A stretch of 64,000 nt of DNA, taken from a virus. Below are positions 8,646 through 18,821 of this stretch, in pieces. The translations under genes were made by a program, and so were the position numbers. The notes under the pieces were generated by a model that was given only the letters and a program-made list of their open reading frames with translations, ran no database searches and was not told the origin of the DNA. The first letter of the stretch is position 1, and each line of letters opens with the position of its first letter. The stretch spans positions 1-64,000 of IMG/VR virus record IMGVR_UViG_3300044846_004119. One strand, 5' to 3'.

Positions 8646-11329
8646 TCTTTTATAAATGTTTTATGTCCTTTATCTATAAGTGATACACCATCAGCTTGAG
8701 TTGTAATACGTTTATTTAAGATTCCCATATTTAATGAATTTTCCCCAAAAATAATATTAAAGAATGTGTCGGCACAATCCCATTTATGATTTCTTAATTT
8801 ATCTTTTAAAAATTCTCTACTTTTTGCGGGAAATAAAATACATTGTAACCCAATAATTTTATCACAGATAAACAGTATGTCTTGGTTAGGTATTTCTCTA
8901 ACAACTAATGATTGGTGCCACCCAAAATCTAATGTTTTAATATCCCCAAATGAAAAATACCGAATATCTTCTTGGTTTATAATTTCACAAGATTGTTTCA
9001 CTTTCTCAATAAACTCATTAATCGGCACCTCAATTAAACAATCTCCCTCACAAACCATTAAGAAATCTAAATCATTGTCGAACTCAGATAAAATACCGTT
9101 TTTGAATGAATCAAAACACCCGTAATGTGCTGGTGTTAAAGCGTACCCATATTCAGTGTCCGTTTCGTCATATTGGTCCATTCTAACGTTATGAGGTCTA
9201 ACACAATTATGTGATGGTGGTAATGACGTATACAATTCATTGGTATGTAAAACATACTTGATTCCATAAGGAATTACTTGTTGTACCGACTCTCTGGAAA
9301 GAATTTCTCTTTCATCATTATTAGTTGTTTGTAAATGAACTAATTTGATTTTAGGTAGTTTTTTATATTTGAACCATCCGTTGTTTTTATAACTGATAAC
9401 GGTTTCATTATTTAATACATATGACTCTATTTTATACTGAATACCACCCTCAAAAAAAGTTAGTTTAATTTCAGTGGGATTTCCATCAAAATCAATCTCC
9501 TTTAAGAATTCACGATTATTAAGAATATTAAACGATTTTGAATAAATGGTTTCATTATTTTTATTAATCTCAACATTAACGGTTCTATCATCAATATTAT
9601 ATGTAAAGAAATAAAATACCCATTTATTTTGTGTGTTTAATATTGGTAGTATTGAATAGTATTCTGAGTTAGATGAAACACCTTTACCTGAATTAATTAA
9701 GAACGTGTTTTGTTCATTTGTTATGATATTAACGTTGGTATCATTTATTAATTTTTTATAAAAGAAATCCTCTAAAAAGTTTTGGCAATTATTTATTTCA
9801 CATTCTGATTTATAAATTTCTTTAGTTGTTATATGTGAAAATTTATTTAAAAAGAAATCGGTTTTAAATGTCATTGCGGTAGTTTCAATACCAACATTAG
9901 ATGCTGTAGGTAATGTACACAAGAACGCATCTTTTTCATCCAAAGATTCAAACGATTGATTTACATATTCAATGTCATCATGATGTAATATCACATCGTA
10001 GGTTATATAAAATACTTTATTAAAATTAAAATCTTTAGCGGATTTAAACCCATTAATTAAATTAGTTAAAACAGGTAACGATTGGTTAGTATCTTTTAAT
10101 CCATTAATATTAATCTCAACATCAAACTCTGGTTTATAATTATAAAACTTAGTATAGTAAGAATGTTCAGTTGTTGGGTTATTTGAATCAAAAATATAAT
10201 AGTCCACCATTTTTTGAATCTCATCCGATACTGGATAATGAGAAACCAACATTACTTTTCTACCTAATTTTTTAACTGACTCAATACACTCAACAGTTAA
10301 TTTTTCACGTGATTTAGTGTTTGGGTAAGTACCGACAATGACCAATTCATTGTTATCGTACTTTTCCTTACGCGGATTTAAAATAGATAATAAATTAGAA
10401 ATGTCAGTATCAACATTACCCGTTAAAAAAGTAATATTTTCGTAATTATCATACTTTCCACAATAAACATCAAGATTATACATCATCATAGGAATCCTAT
10501 ACTCTAACGCCTCTTTCAATGCGATTGGATTTAGTTCTTTATTATGTCTATCACCTTTTGATGGGAATAGGAATAAATCTGACGCCTCAATAAACGACGG
10601 TACATCTTTTCTTTCACTCCAGATAACACAGTTATCCGGTTTATTATTAATTAAAGGTTCCCAATAAGATTTAAAATTATCCGCCTGATTACCTAAGAAA
10701 TGAAATTTTATTTTATAATCTTTTAATTTATGAGCAATTTCAAAAATATAAGATTGATTTTTTCTTGATGTAAAAAGGCCAACATTTAATACGTGTTTAT
10801 ATGATGGGTCAAAACCGAGCAAATCTTGGTTTTGTTTTTTATTCTTATCTTTATAGTCGACAGGATATTCAACTATTTCATATGGGATATCATATATCGA
10901 ATACCTAAAGGCATTAAACGCACTAACAAAAATAAATTTATCAGGAAACCATCTTTTAGATGACACAGGAAAACTTGAGTCGTGTGTTGTCTCTAATATA
11001 GTATAGGCTCTACCCTCTCGATATAATTCTTTTGTGACAGAGTCATCCATGAAAAATTCAGGGAATTCTTCCATACTAACAACATCAGGTTTAAACTCAT
11101 TAACAATTCTAATTAACTCGTTTTTATCCTCCCCTAATGAATGAAAATTATTACCTAACAAATTTTGTATTTGATTTCTTTGGACAACGTAAGACCACGC
11201 AACAAATGCGTACTCAACGCACTTAATTTCATATTCATCGTTTATTAATTGTATTTTATTTAAAGTTACTTGAGGCGCACCACCAGTGCTTAAATGAGGG
11301 GAAATTACTAATATTTTTTTCTTTTCCAT
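8642..11329 (-). CDS. Multidomain glycosyltransferase: GT4 + YPNT GT-like + C-terminal GT-A-like
   Basis: An 895-residue fusion. Residues ~1-325 are a GT4-type GT-B domain (ISPHLSTGGAPQVTLNK, LNVGLFTSRKNQ, LFLFPSKGDRHNKELNPIALKEAL). Residues ~330-650 repeat the YPNT domain of the next gene (VIVGTYPNT, LVSHYPVSDEIQKMVDYYIFD) followed by a beta-sandwich. Residues ~665-895 form another GT-A-like domain with FLMVCEGDCLIEV as the probable DxD region, reminiscent of GT25-type enzymes. The stop overlaps the next start (ATGA), indicating coupled translation. One polypeptide could add several consecutive sugars. Exact linkages cannot be read. Confidence 0.7.
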   Translation of the reverse strand: MEKKKILVISPHLSTGGAPQVTLNKIQLINDEYEIKCVEYAFVAWSYVVQRNQIQNLLGNNFHSLGEDKNELIRIVNEFKPDVVSMEEFPEFFMDDSVTKELYREGRAYTILETTHDSSFPVSSKRWFPDKFIFVSAFNAFRYSIYDIPYEIVEYPVDYKDKNKKQNQDLLGFDPSYKHVLNVGLFTSRKNQSYIFEIAHKLKDYKIKFHFLGNQADNFKSYWEPLINNKPDNCVIWSERKDVPSFIEASDLFLFPSKGDRHNKELNPIALKEALEYRIPMMMYNLDVYCGKYDNYENITFLTGNVDTDISNLLSILNPRKEKYDNNELVIVGTYPNTKSREKLTVECIESVKKLGRKVMLVSHYPVSDEIQKMVDYYIFDSNNPTTEHSYYTKFYNYKPEFDVEININGLKDTNQSLPVLTNLINGFKSAKDFNFNKVFYITYDVILHHDDIEYVNQSFESLDEKDAFLCTLPTASNVGIETTAMTFKTDFFLNKFSHITTKEIYKSECEINNCQNFLEDFFYKKLINDTNVNIITNEQNTFLINSGKGVSSNSEYYSILPILNTQNKWVFYFFTYNIDDRTVNVEINKNNETIYSKSFNILNNREFLKEIDFDGNPTEIKLTFFEGGIQYKIESYVLNNETVISYKNNGWFKYKKLPKIKLVHLQTTNNDEREILSRESVQQVIPYGIKYVLHTNELYTSLPPSHNCVRPHNVRMDQYDETDTEYGYALTPAHYGCFDSFKNGILSEFDNDLDFLMVCEGDCLIEVPINEFIEKVKQSCEIINQEDIRYFSFGDIKTLDFGWHQSLVVREIPNQDILFICDKIIGLQCILFPAKSREFLKDKLRNHKWDCADTFFNIIFGENSLNMGILNKRITTQADGVSLIDKGHKTFIKE

Positions 11330-11331
11330 TG

Positions 11332-12282
11332 TTATATTAAATTGTTGTTATAAGCGTAGATTAATCCAATATCATTAGACCCAAAAGTGTCTTCAATTAT
11401 AAAGTGGTTTAATTTTAATATTTCAATAACCTCATCATAAATTTCTCTTGAGTGGTATTCCATGGCAATCTTACCAACATTGTTTTGTAAGTATTCTTTA
11501 TTGATAGTACGGAATAAATCTAATTCACCCCCTTCACAGTCGACTTTTAAGAAATCTATTCGAGGAATATCATAATCAGATATTAATTGATTAATGGTGG
11601 TTGTCTCAACAATTTCTTCACCAATAACACTTGATGGGCGAAACCCGTTTTTATTTTTTTGTGAAAAATTATTACCATTAACTTCGGTAATCATAAATTT
11701 TTCAAAACCGTTTTCACTACTAATTGATTTATTAATACAAGTTACATTATATTCTAAAAGATTTTGTTTCATACTCTTAAAGGTTGCTTTTAGAGGTTCA
11801 ACGGCATAAACTTTTTTTGGATTAAACATTTGTGAGTATAATGAGAAAACCCCATAATTAGCTCCAATGTCAACAACAACATCATTAATATTAAGTCTAA
11901 CAAAATCTCTTTCGTATACTTTATCATAAAAGATTTCTGTGACAATTGGGAATAAATCATCCCCCAAATGAGATAATTTAACTTGTTTTGAGTTAATTAC
12001 TAAAAATCTATTTTGACCAAATAGTTTTAATTCCTGAGAATATTGTAGGTCACCATACATAATTGATAAGGTTATGTTTCTAAGTCTTTTCGCGTTAGAT
12101 TCACCAGTTGATATCCACCAATTGGTTCCTTTTTGTAACCCCATGTTTGATTTGTGTACGGTTAACCCCGTATTGTCATCGATAATTGAGACCTCGTATG
12201 TTTCTTTTATGTCATCACCATTAAAGTCAAAATGGATTACGCCATTTTCTTCAATATTAGTTACTGTAAAAATATTATTCAT
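11332..12282 (-). CDS. FkbM family methyltransferase with N-terminal beta-sandwich
   Basis: A 316-residue protein. Residues ~100-300 are a FkbM-type SAM methyltransferase: VDIGANYGVFSLY (motif I), VYAVEPLK (acidic strand), IDFLKVDCEGGE (the family's D-x-E/G-G-E motif) and a terminal AMEYHSRE strand. The first ~95 residues form a beta-rich module (FDFNGDDIKETYEVSII) like the sandwich modules of the neighbouring glycosyltransferases. FkbM enzymes O-methylate sugars or secondary metabolites, so capping or modifying the glycan is likely. It starts one base after a clipped GT2 gene. Confidence 0.8.
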   Translation of the reverse strand: MNNIFTVTNIEENGVIHFDFNGDDIKETYEVSIIDDNTGLTVHKSNMGLQKGTNWWISTGESNAKRLRNITLSIMYGDLQYSQELKLFGQNRFLVINSKQVKLSHLGDDLFPIVTEIFYDKVYERDFVRLNINDVVVDIGANYGVFSLYSQMFNPKKVYAVEPLKATFKSMKQNLLEYNVTCINKSISSENGFEKFMITEVNGNNFSQKNKNGFRPSSVIGEEIVETTTINQLISDYDIPRIDFLKVDCEGGELDLFRTINKEYLQNNVGKIAMEYHSREIYDEVIEILKLNHFIIEDTFGSNDIGLIYAYNNNLI

Positions 12283-12283
12283 A

Positions 12284-12439
12284 TTATATGTGTATAAATT
12301 CGTTATGGATTATTTGTTTGTTTAATGTCACCTCAACTCTAAATTTTTTGAACTCATTTTTTAAGTTTATCCAAGGACGTAAACACTCATCAATATATTC
12401 TTCGGAGTTGTATACCGAAAGTAATATTCCTATTTTCAT
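12284..12439 (-). CDS. Clipped GT2 glycosyltransferase N-terminus (51 aa)
   Basis: A 51-residue frame starting MKIGILLSVYNSEEYIDECL, the typical first strand and helix of a GT2 glycosyltransferase, and ending after ~50 residues without the DxD half. Its ATG overlaps the stop of the GT9 gene by four bases (ATGA) and its stop lies one base before the FkbM start, so the reading frame is held tightly in the operon. It is either a decayed gene or a small peptide left after a deletion that fused the remainder to other genes. Confidence 0.6.
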   Translation of the reverse strand: MKIGILLSVYNSEEYIDECLRPWINLKNEFKKFRVEVTLNKQIIHNEFIHI

Positions 12440-13377
12440 ATAATTTCTAAAATTTTATTAAACACTTGGTCAACCGATGGATGACATTCAAATGTGGGTT
12501 TATTTTCCAAACAATTAATTAATGGAGGCACTCCTTGAATATCTCCCCATTCCTTCACCCCATATTTCATATCAGAACCGCAGAACAAACTACACCCACC
12601 ACCAACATAATGGTATTTATAATCTTGGGAACCGTTTCGATACGGAGCTCTAAATTCTTTGTTAATTGAGCTACCTAATTGTAAAATATTAGAATCGGTT
12701 GTTCCGGCTAAGTGTAATAAACCCGAATCCATTGTGATAAAACACATTGATTTATCAATCAAATGCCATGACTGACTTAATGTTGTTTTATTCATTAGGT
12801 TAATTCCGTTTTTGATTTCAAAATTAAAGATTGGTTTCTTAACATTAAAAAATCCTACTTCGCTAGATTCTTTTCCTATTGAAACAACACTAATGTTTTG
12901 TTCATTTAATCTTTTAGTTAACTCCATCCATTTAACCGCATCCCATGTTCTACTTGGCCAGTTTTGTACAGGATGAATTAGTACGTATTTATCAGGTAAC
13001 TTATTAATTGGTTCGAAAGTGTCGGGAATATAATCCAACCCCATCTCATCTTTAGTTAACATAAACCCAAGTTTAATTGCGTGATATTGTCTTATGTCTA
13101 TTCTATTATGTTTGAACTCAATACCCTTATTATTTTTTTGACCATTTTCATAAAATGAATTATGAGATATAAAATTTGAATTTATAAAGTCTCGATTAAT
13201 TGAACTTGATTGGTATACCTTTTCAACCAACGGATTATTCTTAAATAACTCAGGAAAATCTGTTACAACAATAATTTTTGAGTTATACGAGTCATATAAT
13301 TTTCTAAGGACAGGTGTGGAACATAAAGTATCCCCAATGGCCTTTGCTTCTGTTAAATCAAGACATATTTTTTTCAT
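12436..13377 (-). CDS. GT9 heptosyltransferase-like glycosyltransferase
   Basis: A 313-residue GT-B protein of the ADP-heptose:LPS heptosyltransferase (GT9) type. It has an N-terminal GD-rich loop (LTEAKAIGDTLCSTPVLRKL), VLIHPVQNWPSRTWD and a donor-site region FITMDSGLLHLAGTT. The C-terminus contains four cysteines, C262-x3-C266-x22-C289-x8-C298, recalling the metal-binding cysteines of BAHT-type protein heptosyltransferases, though with different spacing. It is the first gene of the minus-strand operon, divergent from the Thr/Pro-repeat gene. Sugar and acceptor unknown; protein glycosylation is plausible given the cysteine finger. Confidence 0.8.
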   Translation of the reverse strand: MKKICLDLTEAKAIGDTLCSTPVLRKLYDSYNSKIIVVTDFPELFKNNPLVEKVYQSSSINRDFINSNFISHNSFYENGQKNNKGIEFKHNRIDIRQYHAIKLGFMLTKDEMGLDYIPDTFEPINKLPDKYVLIHPVQNWPSRTWDAVKWMELTKRLNEQNISVVSIGKESSEVGFFNVKKPIFNFEIKNGINLMNKTTLSQSWHLIDKSMCFITMDSGLLHLAGTTDSNILQLGSSINKEFRAPYRNGSQDYKYHYVGGGCSLFCGSDMKYGVKEWGDIQGVPPLINCLENKPTFECHPSVDQVFNKILEII

Positions 13378-13457
13378 ATGTAAAATATAAAATAAAAAGG
13401 GATAAAATACAGATTAAAGTTTGTTTACTTCACTTTAAGGTAAATGAATTTTCATAG

Positions 13458-13464
13458 TATTTAT
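13458..13464 (+). promoter_or_regulatory. TATTTAT motif before the Thr/Pro-repeat gene
   Basis: Coding-strand TATTTAT (followed by TG) four bases before the ATG, in the 91-base divergent spacer 13378-13468. If it is a -10 element, the transcript would be nearly leaderless. The rest of the spacer is A/T-rich with no clear minus-strand promoter. Confidence 0.45.
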
Positions 13465-13468
13465 TGTA

Positions 13469-16400
13469 ATGACGAGTCTTGTAATAACTAGTTTGAGTGG
13501 GGTTGGCCCTTTTACCGTAACATTATGCGATATAACTAACACGTATTGTTATATTGTTGCGACTAATGTAACAACCACTCCATTACTAGTTAATATACCA
13601 ATACAGTTAACCAATGTTCAACAAATATTGGTTAATGTTACCGATTCCTATAATTGCGTTGATTTACAATTATATAGTTGCCCTGAACCAACACCAACAT
13701 CAACAATAACCCCAACACCAACACAAACCTTAGGGGGATGTAATTGTATTACATTTACAAACTCAACACTGTTTAACCTTAATTTTGGGTTAGCCGAATG
13801 TAACGGAATTATATTATCGTCAGTAATAAATCCTGGTGTAACTTTGTATTATTGTGGACAATCCCCATATGGGGATGTAGGTGTCGGTATTAATGTTGGT
13901 AATATTTGTATTAATACATGTTATCCACCGACAAATACTCCTACACCAACAAATACACCAACATCTGTAACACCAACACCTACACCAACTAACACACCTA
14001 CACAAACTGAAACTCCAACAAATACGCCAACTAACACCCAAACGCCAACTAACACGCCAACTTCAACTGAAACTCCAACTAATACCCCAACTAATACACC
14101 TACACCAACACCAACTGAAACTCCGACTGAAACTCCGACTGAAACTCCGACAAATACACCAACTGAAACACCAACACCAACTGAAACACCAACACCAACT
14201 GAAACACCATCCCAAACACCTACACAAACACCGACTAACACACCAACAAACACACCAACACCAGGATTATCACCAACCACAACCCCAACTAACACTCAAA
14301 CACCAACAAATACACCAACAAATACAGTAACACCAACTAACACTCCAACTCCAACCCAAACACCGACAAATACACCAACACCAGGATTATCACCAACCAC
14401 AACCCCAACTAACACTCAAACTCCAACCCAAACACCAACAAATACAGTAACACCAACTAACACTTCAAGTCCAACCCAAACACCGACAAATACACCAACA
14501 CCAGGATTATCACCAACCACAACCCCAACTAACACTCCAACACCAACTGAAACACCAACAAATACCCCAACGCCAACTGAAACGCCAACAAATACCCCAA
14601 CTGAAACGCCAACAAATACCCCAACTGAAACGCCAACTGAAACGCCAACTAACACTCCTACCCCAACAAACACACCAACGCCAGGATTATCACCAACCAC
14701 AACCCCAACTAACACTCCAACTCCAACCCAAACACCAACAAATACACCAACAAATACAGTAACACCAACTAACACTCCAACTCCAACCCAAACACCGACA
14801 AATACACCAACAAGTACACCGACGGTAACTCCGACAAATACTCCAACTAAAACTCCGACAAATACTCCTACCCCAACAAATACAGTAACACCAGGATTAT
14901 CACCAACCACAACCCCAACTAACACCCCAACACCTACATCAACCCAAACACCAACAAATACCCCAACCCAAACACCTACCAACACACCAACAAATACCCA
15001 AACTCCAACAAATACCACAACCCAAACACCTACCAACACGCCGACAAATACTCCAACTCAAACACCAACACCAGGATTATCACCAACCACAACCTCAACT
15101 AACACTCCAACACCAACTGAAACTCCAACTAAAACGCCGACAAATACTCCAACAAGTACTCCAACTGAAACTCCAACTAACACACCTACACAAACTCCAA
15201 CAAATACAGTAACACCAACAAATACAGTAACACCAACAAATACTCCTACGACAACAAATACAGTAACACCAACAAATACTGTAACCCCAACAAATACAGT
15301 AACACCAACTAAAACTCCGACAAATACACCAACTAAAACACCAACTAAAACCCCAACTAAAACTCCAACCCAAACTCCAACACCAACTAAAACTCCAACC
15401 CAAACCCAAACTCCAACCCAAACTCCAACTCCTACATCAACGTATATTCCGTCTTGGGACTGTAATGGTATTTATTGTTTTGACCCAGGTGATGGTACAG
15501 GATATTTCTCTACATTTGAAGAGTGTGACAGTATATGTAACACTTATGATTGTGTCGAGGGTAATTGTGAACAAAATTTCACTGGTGAGGGAGAATATGT
15601 TGGTATAATTGAGTGTTTAACTTTTTGTTTACCAACACCAACTCCAACCCAAACACCAACTAATACTCCAACAAATACTCCAACGCCAACTGAAACACCA
15701 ACTAATACTCCAACAAATACTCCAACGCCAACTCAAACACCAACGACAACTGAAACGCCAACCCAAACGCCAACCCAAACGCCAACTAACACTTCAACAC
15801 CAACTAACACTCCAACACCAACTGAAACGCCAACCCAAACGCCAACTAACACTTCAACACCAACTAACACTCCAACACCAACTGAAACACCAACTAATAC
15901 TCCAACAAATACTCCAACGCCAACCCAAACACCAACTAACACTCCAACGCCAACTAACACTCCAACACCAACTGAAACGCCAACCCAAACACCAACAAAC
16001 ACTCCAACACCAACTAATACTCCAACACCAACTGAAACTCCAACCCAAACACCAACAAATACCCCAACACCAACTGAAACGCCAACAAATACCCCAACAC
16101 CAACTGAAACGCCAACAAATACTCCAACTGAAACACCAACTGAAACGCCAACAAATACTCCAACTGAAACACCAACTAACACTCCAACCCAAACTAACAC
16201 ACCAAGTCCAACTGAAACTCCAACAAATACTCCAACTGAAACACCAACAAATACTCCTACCCCAACTGAAACTCCAACAAATACCCCAACTGAAACTCCA
16301 ACAAATACTCCAACTGAAACTCCAACAAATACGCCCACCCCAACTGAAACTCCAACAAATACCCCAACTGAAACTCCAACAAATACTCCAACTGAAACTC

Positions 16401-18733
16401 CGACCCAAACTCCGACCCAAACACCAACTGAAACTCCGACAAATACTCCAACTGAAACTCCAACAAATACGCCCACACCAACTAACACGCCAACACCAAC
16501 AGTTACGCCAACACCAACTAACACTCCAACACCAACTGAAACGCCAACAAATACCCCAACTGAAACACCAACAAATACTCCAACTGAAACACCAACAAAT
16601 ACTCCAACTGAAACGCCAACAAATACTCCAACTGAAACTCCAACAAATACTCCAACTGAAACCCCAACAAATACTCCAACAAATACTCCAACTGAAACTC
16701 CAACTAACACTCCAACCCCAACTGAAACTCCAACAAATACTCCAACTGAAACGCCAACTAACACTCCAACCCAAACTGAAACACCAACAAATACGCCAAC
16801 AAATACTCCAACGCCAACTAACACTCCAACCCCAACTGAAACACCAACAAATACCCCAACTAACACTCCAACACCAACTCAAACGCCTACACCAACTAAC
16901 ACTCCGACACCAACAGTCACACTTGGGTTAACTCCAACACCAACAAATACTTCAACCCCGACAAATACTATAACGCCAACAAATACCCCTACAACAACAA
17001 ATACTCCAACCCAAACACCGACTAACACCCCAACCCCAACAAATACACCAACCCAAACATCAACTAACACCCCAACCCAAACTAACACTCCGACAAATAC
17101 TCCAACTCAAACTCCAACAAATACTCCAACAAATACTCTAACACCAACACCAACAAATACACCAACAAATACAACAACAAATACACCAACAAATACTGTG
17201 ACTCCAACCCAAACACCAACTAACACTCCAACCCAAACACCAACTAACACTCCAACACCAACAAATACACCAACTCAAACACCGACAAATACTCCGACAA
17301 ATACTGTAACTAACACCCAAACACCAACAAATACACCAACAAATACACCAACTCAAACACCAACTGAAACTCCAACAAATACTCCGACAAATACTGTAAC
17401 TAACACCCAAACACCAACAAATACGCCAACAAATACTGTGACTAACACCCCAACTGAAACTCCAACAAATACGCCAACCCAAACTAACACTCCAACTAAT
17501 ACTGTAACACCAACAGTTACACCAACATCACCGCCAGAATTACCAATTTATACTGGTGAAACTGTTTGTGATATTCCATATAACATTAACACAGGGATTA
17601 CAGGTTCTTGGCAGATTACAGTTCAGTTAGGTTCGTATACGGGAACCGTTGCCTGTACTTTTAATGCATATCAGGTACCAGATAAGTTCCAAGTTTTTTG
17701 GGATGGGAATTTGGTTATTGATACAGGGTTTAGGGGTAACGCCATTTTTAATTCACAATTAAATGCCTTAGGATATCCAAGTGTTGTAGGTACAGGTTTT
17801 GTTACTGCTTCTTGGACTAAATTAACAGCGTTTCCTGATTTCGCAACAGTTGTGGTTACCGCTCCTATTGATTCAACTAGATTTTATTTTAAATTGGGTT
17901 GTCCGGCTGTAACACCAACACCAACGGTAACCCCAACCCACACACCAGCACCAACAAATACCCCAACTAATACTCCAACACCTACACCTTTACCGATAAT
18001 ACCACTATGTTCTGTATTAATTAATGGGGGTACTGACGTATCCGCCTATTTTCCATCATCAAATACTAACGTATTGTTAGGTAATTCTTTTACTTTTTCC
18101 CCAGATATTGCACATACAACAACTAAACTATGGTTGTATGATGGGACAATTCTAGAATATGACATAACATTAAGTCCTTGGTCGGCAACGTTCAACAGAA
18201 CTATCGAATACCCTTTAGGTGTTAATTTAGGGAATGGTTTAGGCTCCATTACCAACACTGAGTTAATCTCAACAGACGATACAGTAACACCTAATCAAAT
18301 AATTGTTTTAGATATTACCACAAGTACCGCAGTCTCAACTGTAATTGGAACACTAGGGGTTGGTAGGTATGTTTCGGGTGATATTTTATTAACAACTACA
18401 AATAAAATATTAGTTACTAATGAAGGTAATGATGGAGTATTCCTTAGTCAATATAGTTATCCGTCAGGTACTTTTGAAGTTGAGGTCGATATTACGTCAA
18501 CCACAAGCCAACCGTATGGTTTATTTATTGATAGTGGTAATATATATGTTTGTAACAGTGGTGGTGAAATATATAATGTTGATGTTAACTTCCCATACAC
18601 ACAAACATTATCTAATATCTCAGGATTATTTGTTGGAGGAGCATCTCAAGTACCAAGTTGTTGTGATACTAACCTAAACTTACCACCAACTCCTACACCA
18701 ACAAATACTCCAACACCTACACCAATCGCATAA
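13469..18733 (+). CDS. Giant mucin-like Thr/Pro-repeat virion protein
   Basis: A 1754-residue protein. An N-terminal beta domain with paired cysteines (~1-150) precedes two long arrays of T-P-T-(N/E/Q/P/K/V)-T units, residues ~153-657 and ~722-1354. They are separated by a cysteine-rich duplicate module (~661-720, [16 protein letters not shown] and DCVEGNCEQ). A third beta domain (~1357-1480), a short TPT spacer and a C-terminal beta-propeller-like domain (~1510-1735) follow. The arrays lack hydrophobic residues and N-x-S/T sequons, so they suit dense O-glycosylation, as in mucins. It lies between two glycosyltransferase operons. Likely an extended, glycosylated tail or head fibre. There is no signal peptide. 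Confidence 0.85.
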   Translation: MTSLVITSLSGVGPFTVTLCDITNTYCYIVATNVTTTPLLVNIPIQLTNVQQILVNVTDSYNCVDLQLYSCPEPTPTSTITPTPTQTLGGCNCITFTNSTLFNLNFGLAECNGIILSSVINPGVTLYYCGQSPYGDVGVGINVGNICINTCYPPTNTPTPTNTPTSVTPTPTPTNTPTQTETPTNTPTNTQTPTNTPTSTETPTNTPTNTPTPTPTETPTETPTETPTNTPTETPTPTETPTPTETPSQTPTQTPTNTPTNTPTPGLSPTTTPTNTQTPTNTPTNTVTPTNTPTPTQTPTNTPTPGLSPTTTPTNTQTPTQTPTNTVTPTNTSSPTQTPTNTPTPGLSPTTTPTNTPTPTETPTNTPTPTETPTNTPTETPTNTPTETPTETPTNTPTPTNTPTPGLSPTTTPTNTPTPTQTPTNTPTNTVTPTNTPTPTQTPTNTPTSTPTVTPTNTPTKTPTNTPTPTNTVTPGLSPTTTPTNTPTPTSTQTPTNTPTQTPTNTPTNTQTPTNTTTQTPTNTPTNTPTQTPTPGLSPTTTSTNTPTPTETPTKTPTNTPTSTPTETPTNTPTQTPTNTVTPTNTVTPTNTPTTTNTVTPTNTVTPTNTVTPTKTPTNTPTKTPTKTPTKTPTQTPTPTKTPTQTQTPTQTPTPTSTYIPSWDCNGIYCFDPGDGTGYFSTFEECDSICNTYDCVEGNCEQNFTGEGEYVGIIECLTFCLPTPTPTQTPTNTPTNTPTPTETPTNTPTNTPTPTQTPTTTETPTQTPTQTPTNTSTPTNTPTPTETPTQTPTNTSTPTNTPTPTETPTNTPTNTPTPTQTPTNTPTPTNTPTPTETPTQTPTNTPTPTNTPTPTETPTQTPTNTPTPTETPTNTPTPTETPTNTPTETPTETPTNTPTETPTNTPTQTNTPSPTETPTNTPTETPTNTPTPTETPTNTPTETPTNTPTETPTNTPTPTETPTNTPTETPTNTPTETPTQTPTQTPTETPTNTPTETPTNTPTPTNTPTPTVTPTPTNTPTPTETPTNTPTETPTNTPTETPTNTPTETPTNTPTETPTNTPTETPTNTPTNTPTETPTNTPTPTETPTNTPTETPTNTPTQTETPTNTPTNTPTPTNTPTPTETPTNTPTNTPTPTQTPTPTNTPTPTVTLGLTPTPTNTSTPTNTITPTNTPTTTNTPTQTPTNTPTPTNTPTQTSTNTPTQTNTPTNTPTQTPTNTPTNTLTPTPTNTPTNTTTNTPTNTVTPTQTPTNTPTQTPTNTPTPTNTPTQTPTNTPTNTVTNTQTPTNTPTNTPTQTPTETPTNTPTNTVTNTQTPTNTPTNTVTNTPTETPTNTPTQTNTPTNTVTPTVTPTSPPELPIYTGETVCDIPYNINTGITGSWQITVQLGSYTGTVACTFNAYQVPDKFQVFWDGNLVIDTGFRGNAIFNSQLNALGYPSVVGTGFVTASWTKLTAFPDFATVVVTAPIDSTRFYFKLGCPAVTPTPTVTPTHTPAPTNTPTNTPTPTPLPIIPLCSVLINGGTDVSAYFPSSNTNVLLGNSFTFSPDIAHTTTKLWLYDGTILEYDITLSPWSATFNRTIEYPLGVNLGNGLGSITNTELISTDDTVTPNQIIVLDITTSTAVSTVIGTLGVGRYVSGDILLTTTNKILVTNEGNDGVFLSQYSYPSGTFEVEVDITSTTSQPYGLFIDSGNIYVCNSGGEIYNVDVNFPYTQTLSNISGLFVGGASQVPSCCDTNLNLPPTPTPTNTPTPTPIA
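13926..15440 (+). repeat. Thr/Pro-coding tandem array A with higher-order units
   Basis: Six-base coding units (ACN CCN and variants) encode T-P-T-x-T. A distinctive block encoding [13 protein letters not shown] (CCAGGATTATCACC) recurs at 14261, 14381, 14501, 14681, 14891 and 15071. The gaps are 120, 120, 180, 210 and 180 bases, all multiples of 30. Minus-strand open frames here (Val/Gly-rich) are repeat shadows. Confidence 0.9.
15635..17530 (+). repeat. Thr/Pro-coding tandem array B
   Basis: Continuation of the T-P-T-x-T coding array after the cysteine-rich module. It is richer in TPTET and NTPTET units, with one related GLTPTPTNT block near 16924. Synonymous third-base changes between units show that the peptide, not the DNA, is under constraint. 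Confidence 0.9.
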
Positions 18734-18821
18734 CCAACAACAGAATTATTCATAAAAAAACTAAAGGGTAATACTTTATTAACAACAAATATTTTTTATA
18801 TTTTATTTAAAAATAAAAACC

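Noticed and set aside
13820-17482. Several long minus-strand Val/Gly/Trp-rich frames
   Set aside because: Reverse-strand shadows of the TPT repeat: regular codon patterns give open frames without stops; no real start context.
13926-17530. Possible CRISPR or iteron-type array
   Set aside because: Repeats are continuous and in frame within one gene, with no unique spacers and no Cas genes in the window.
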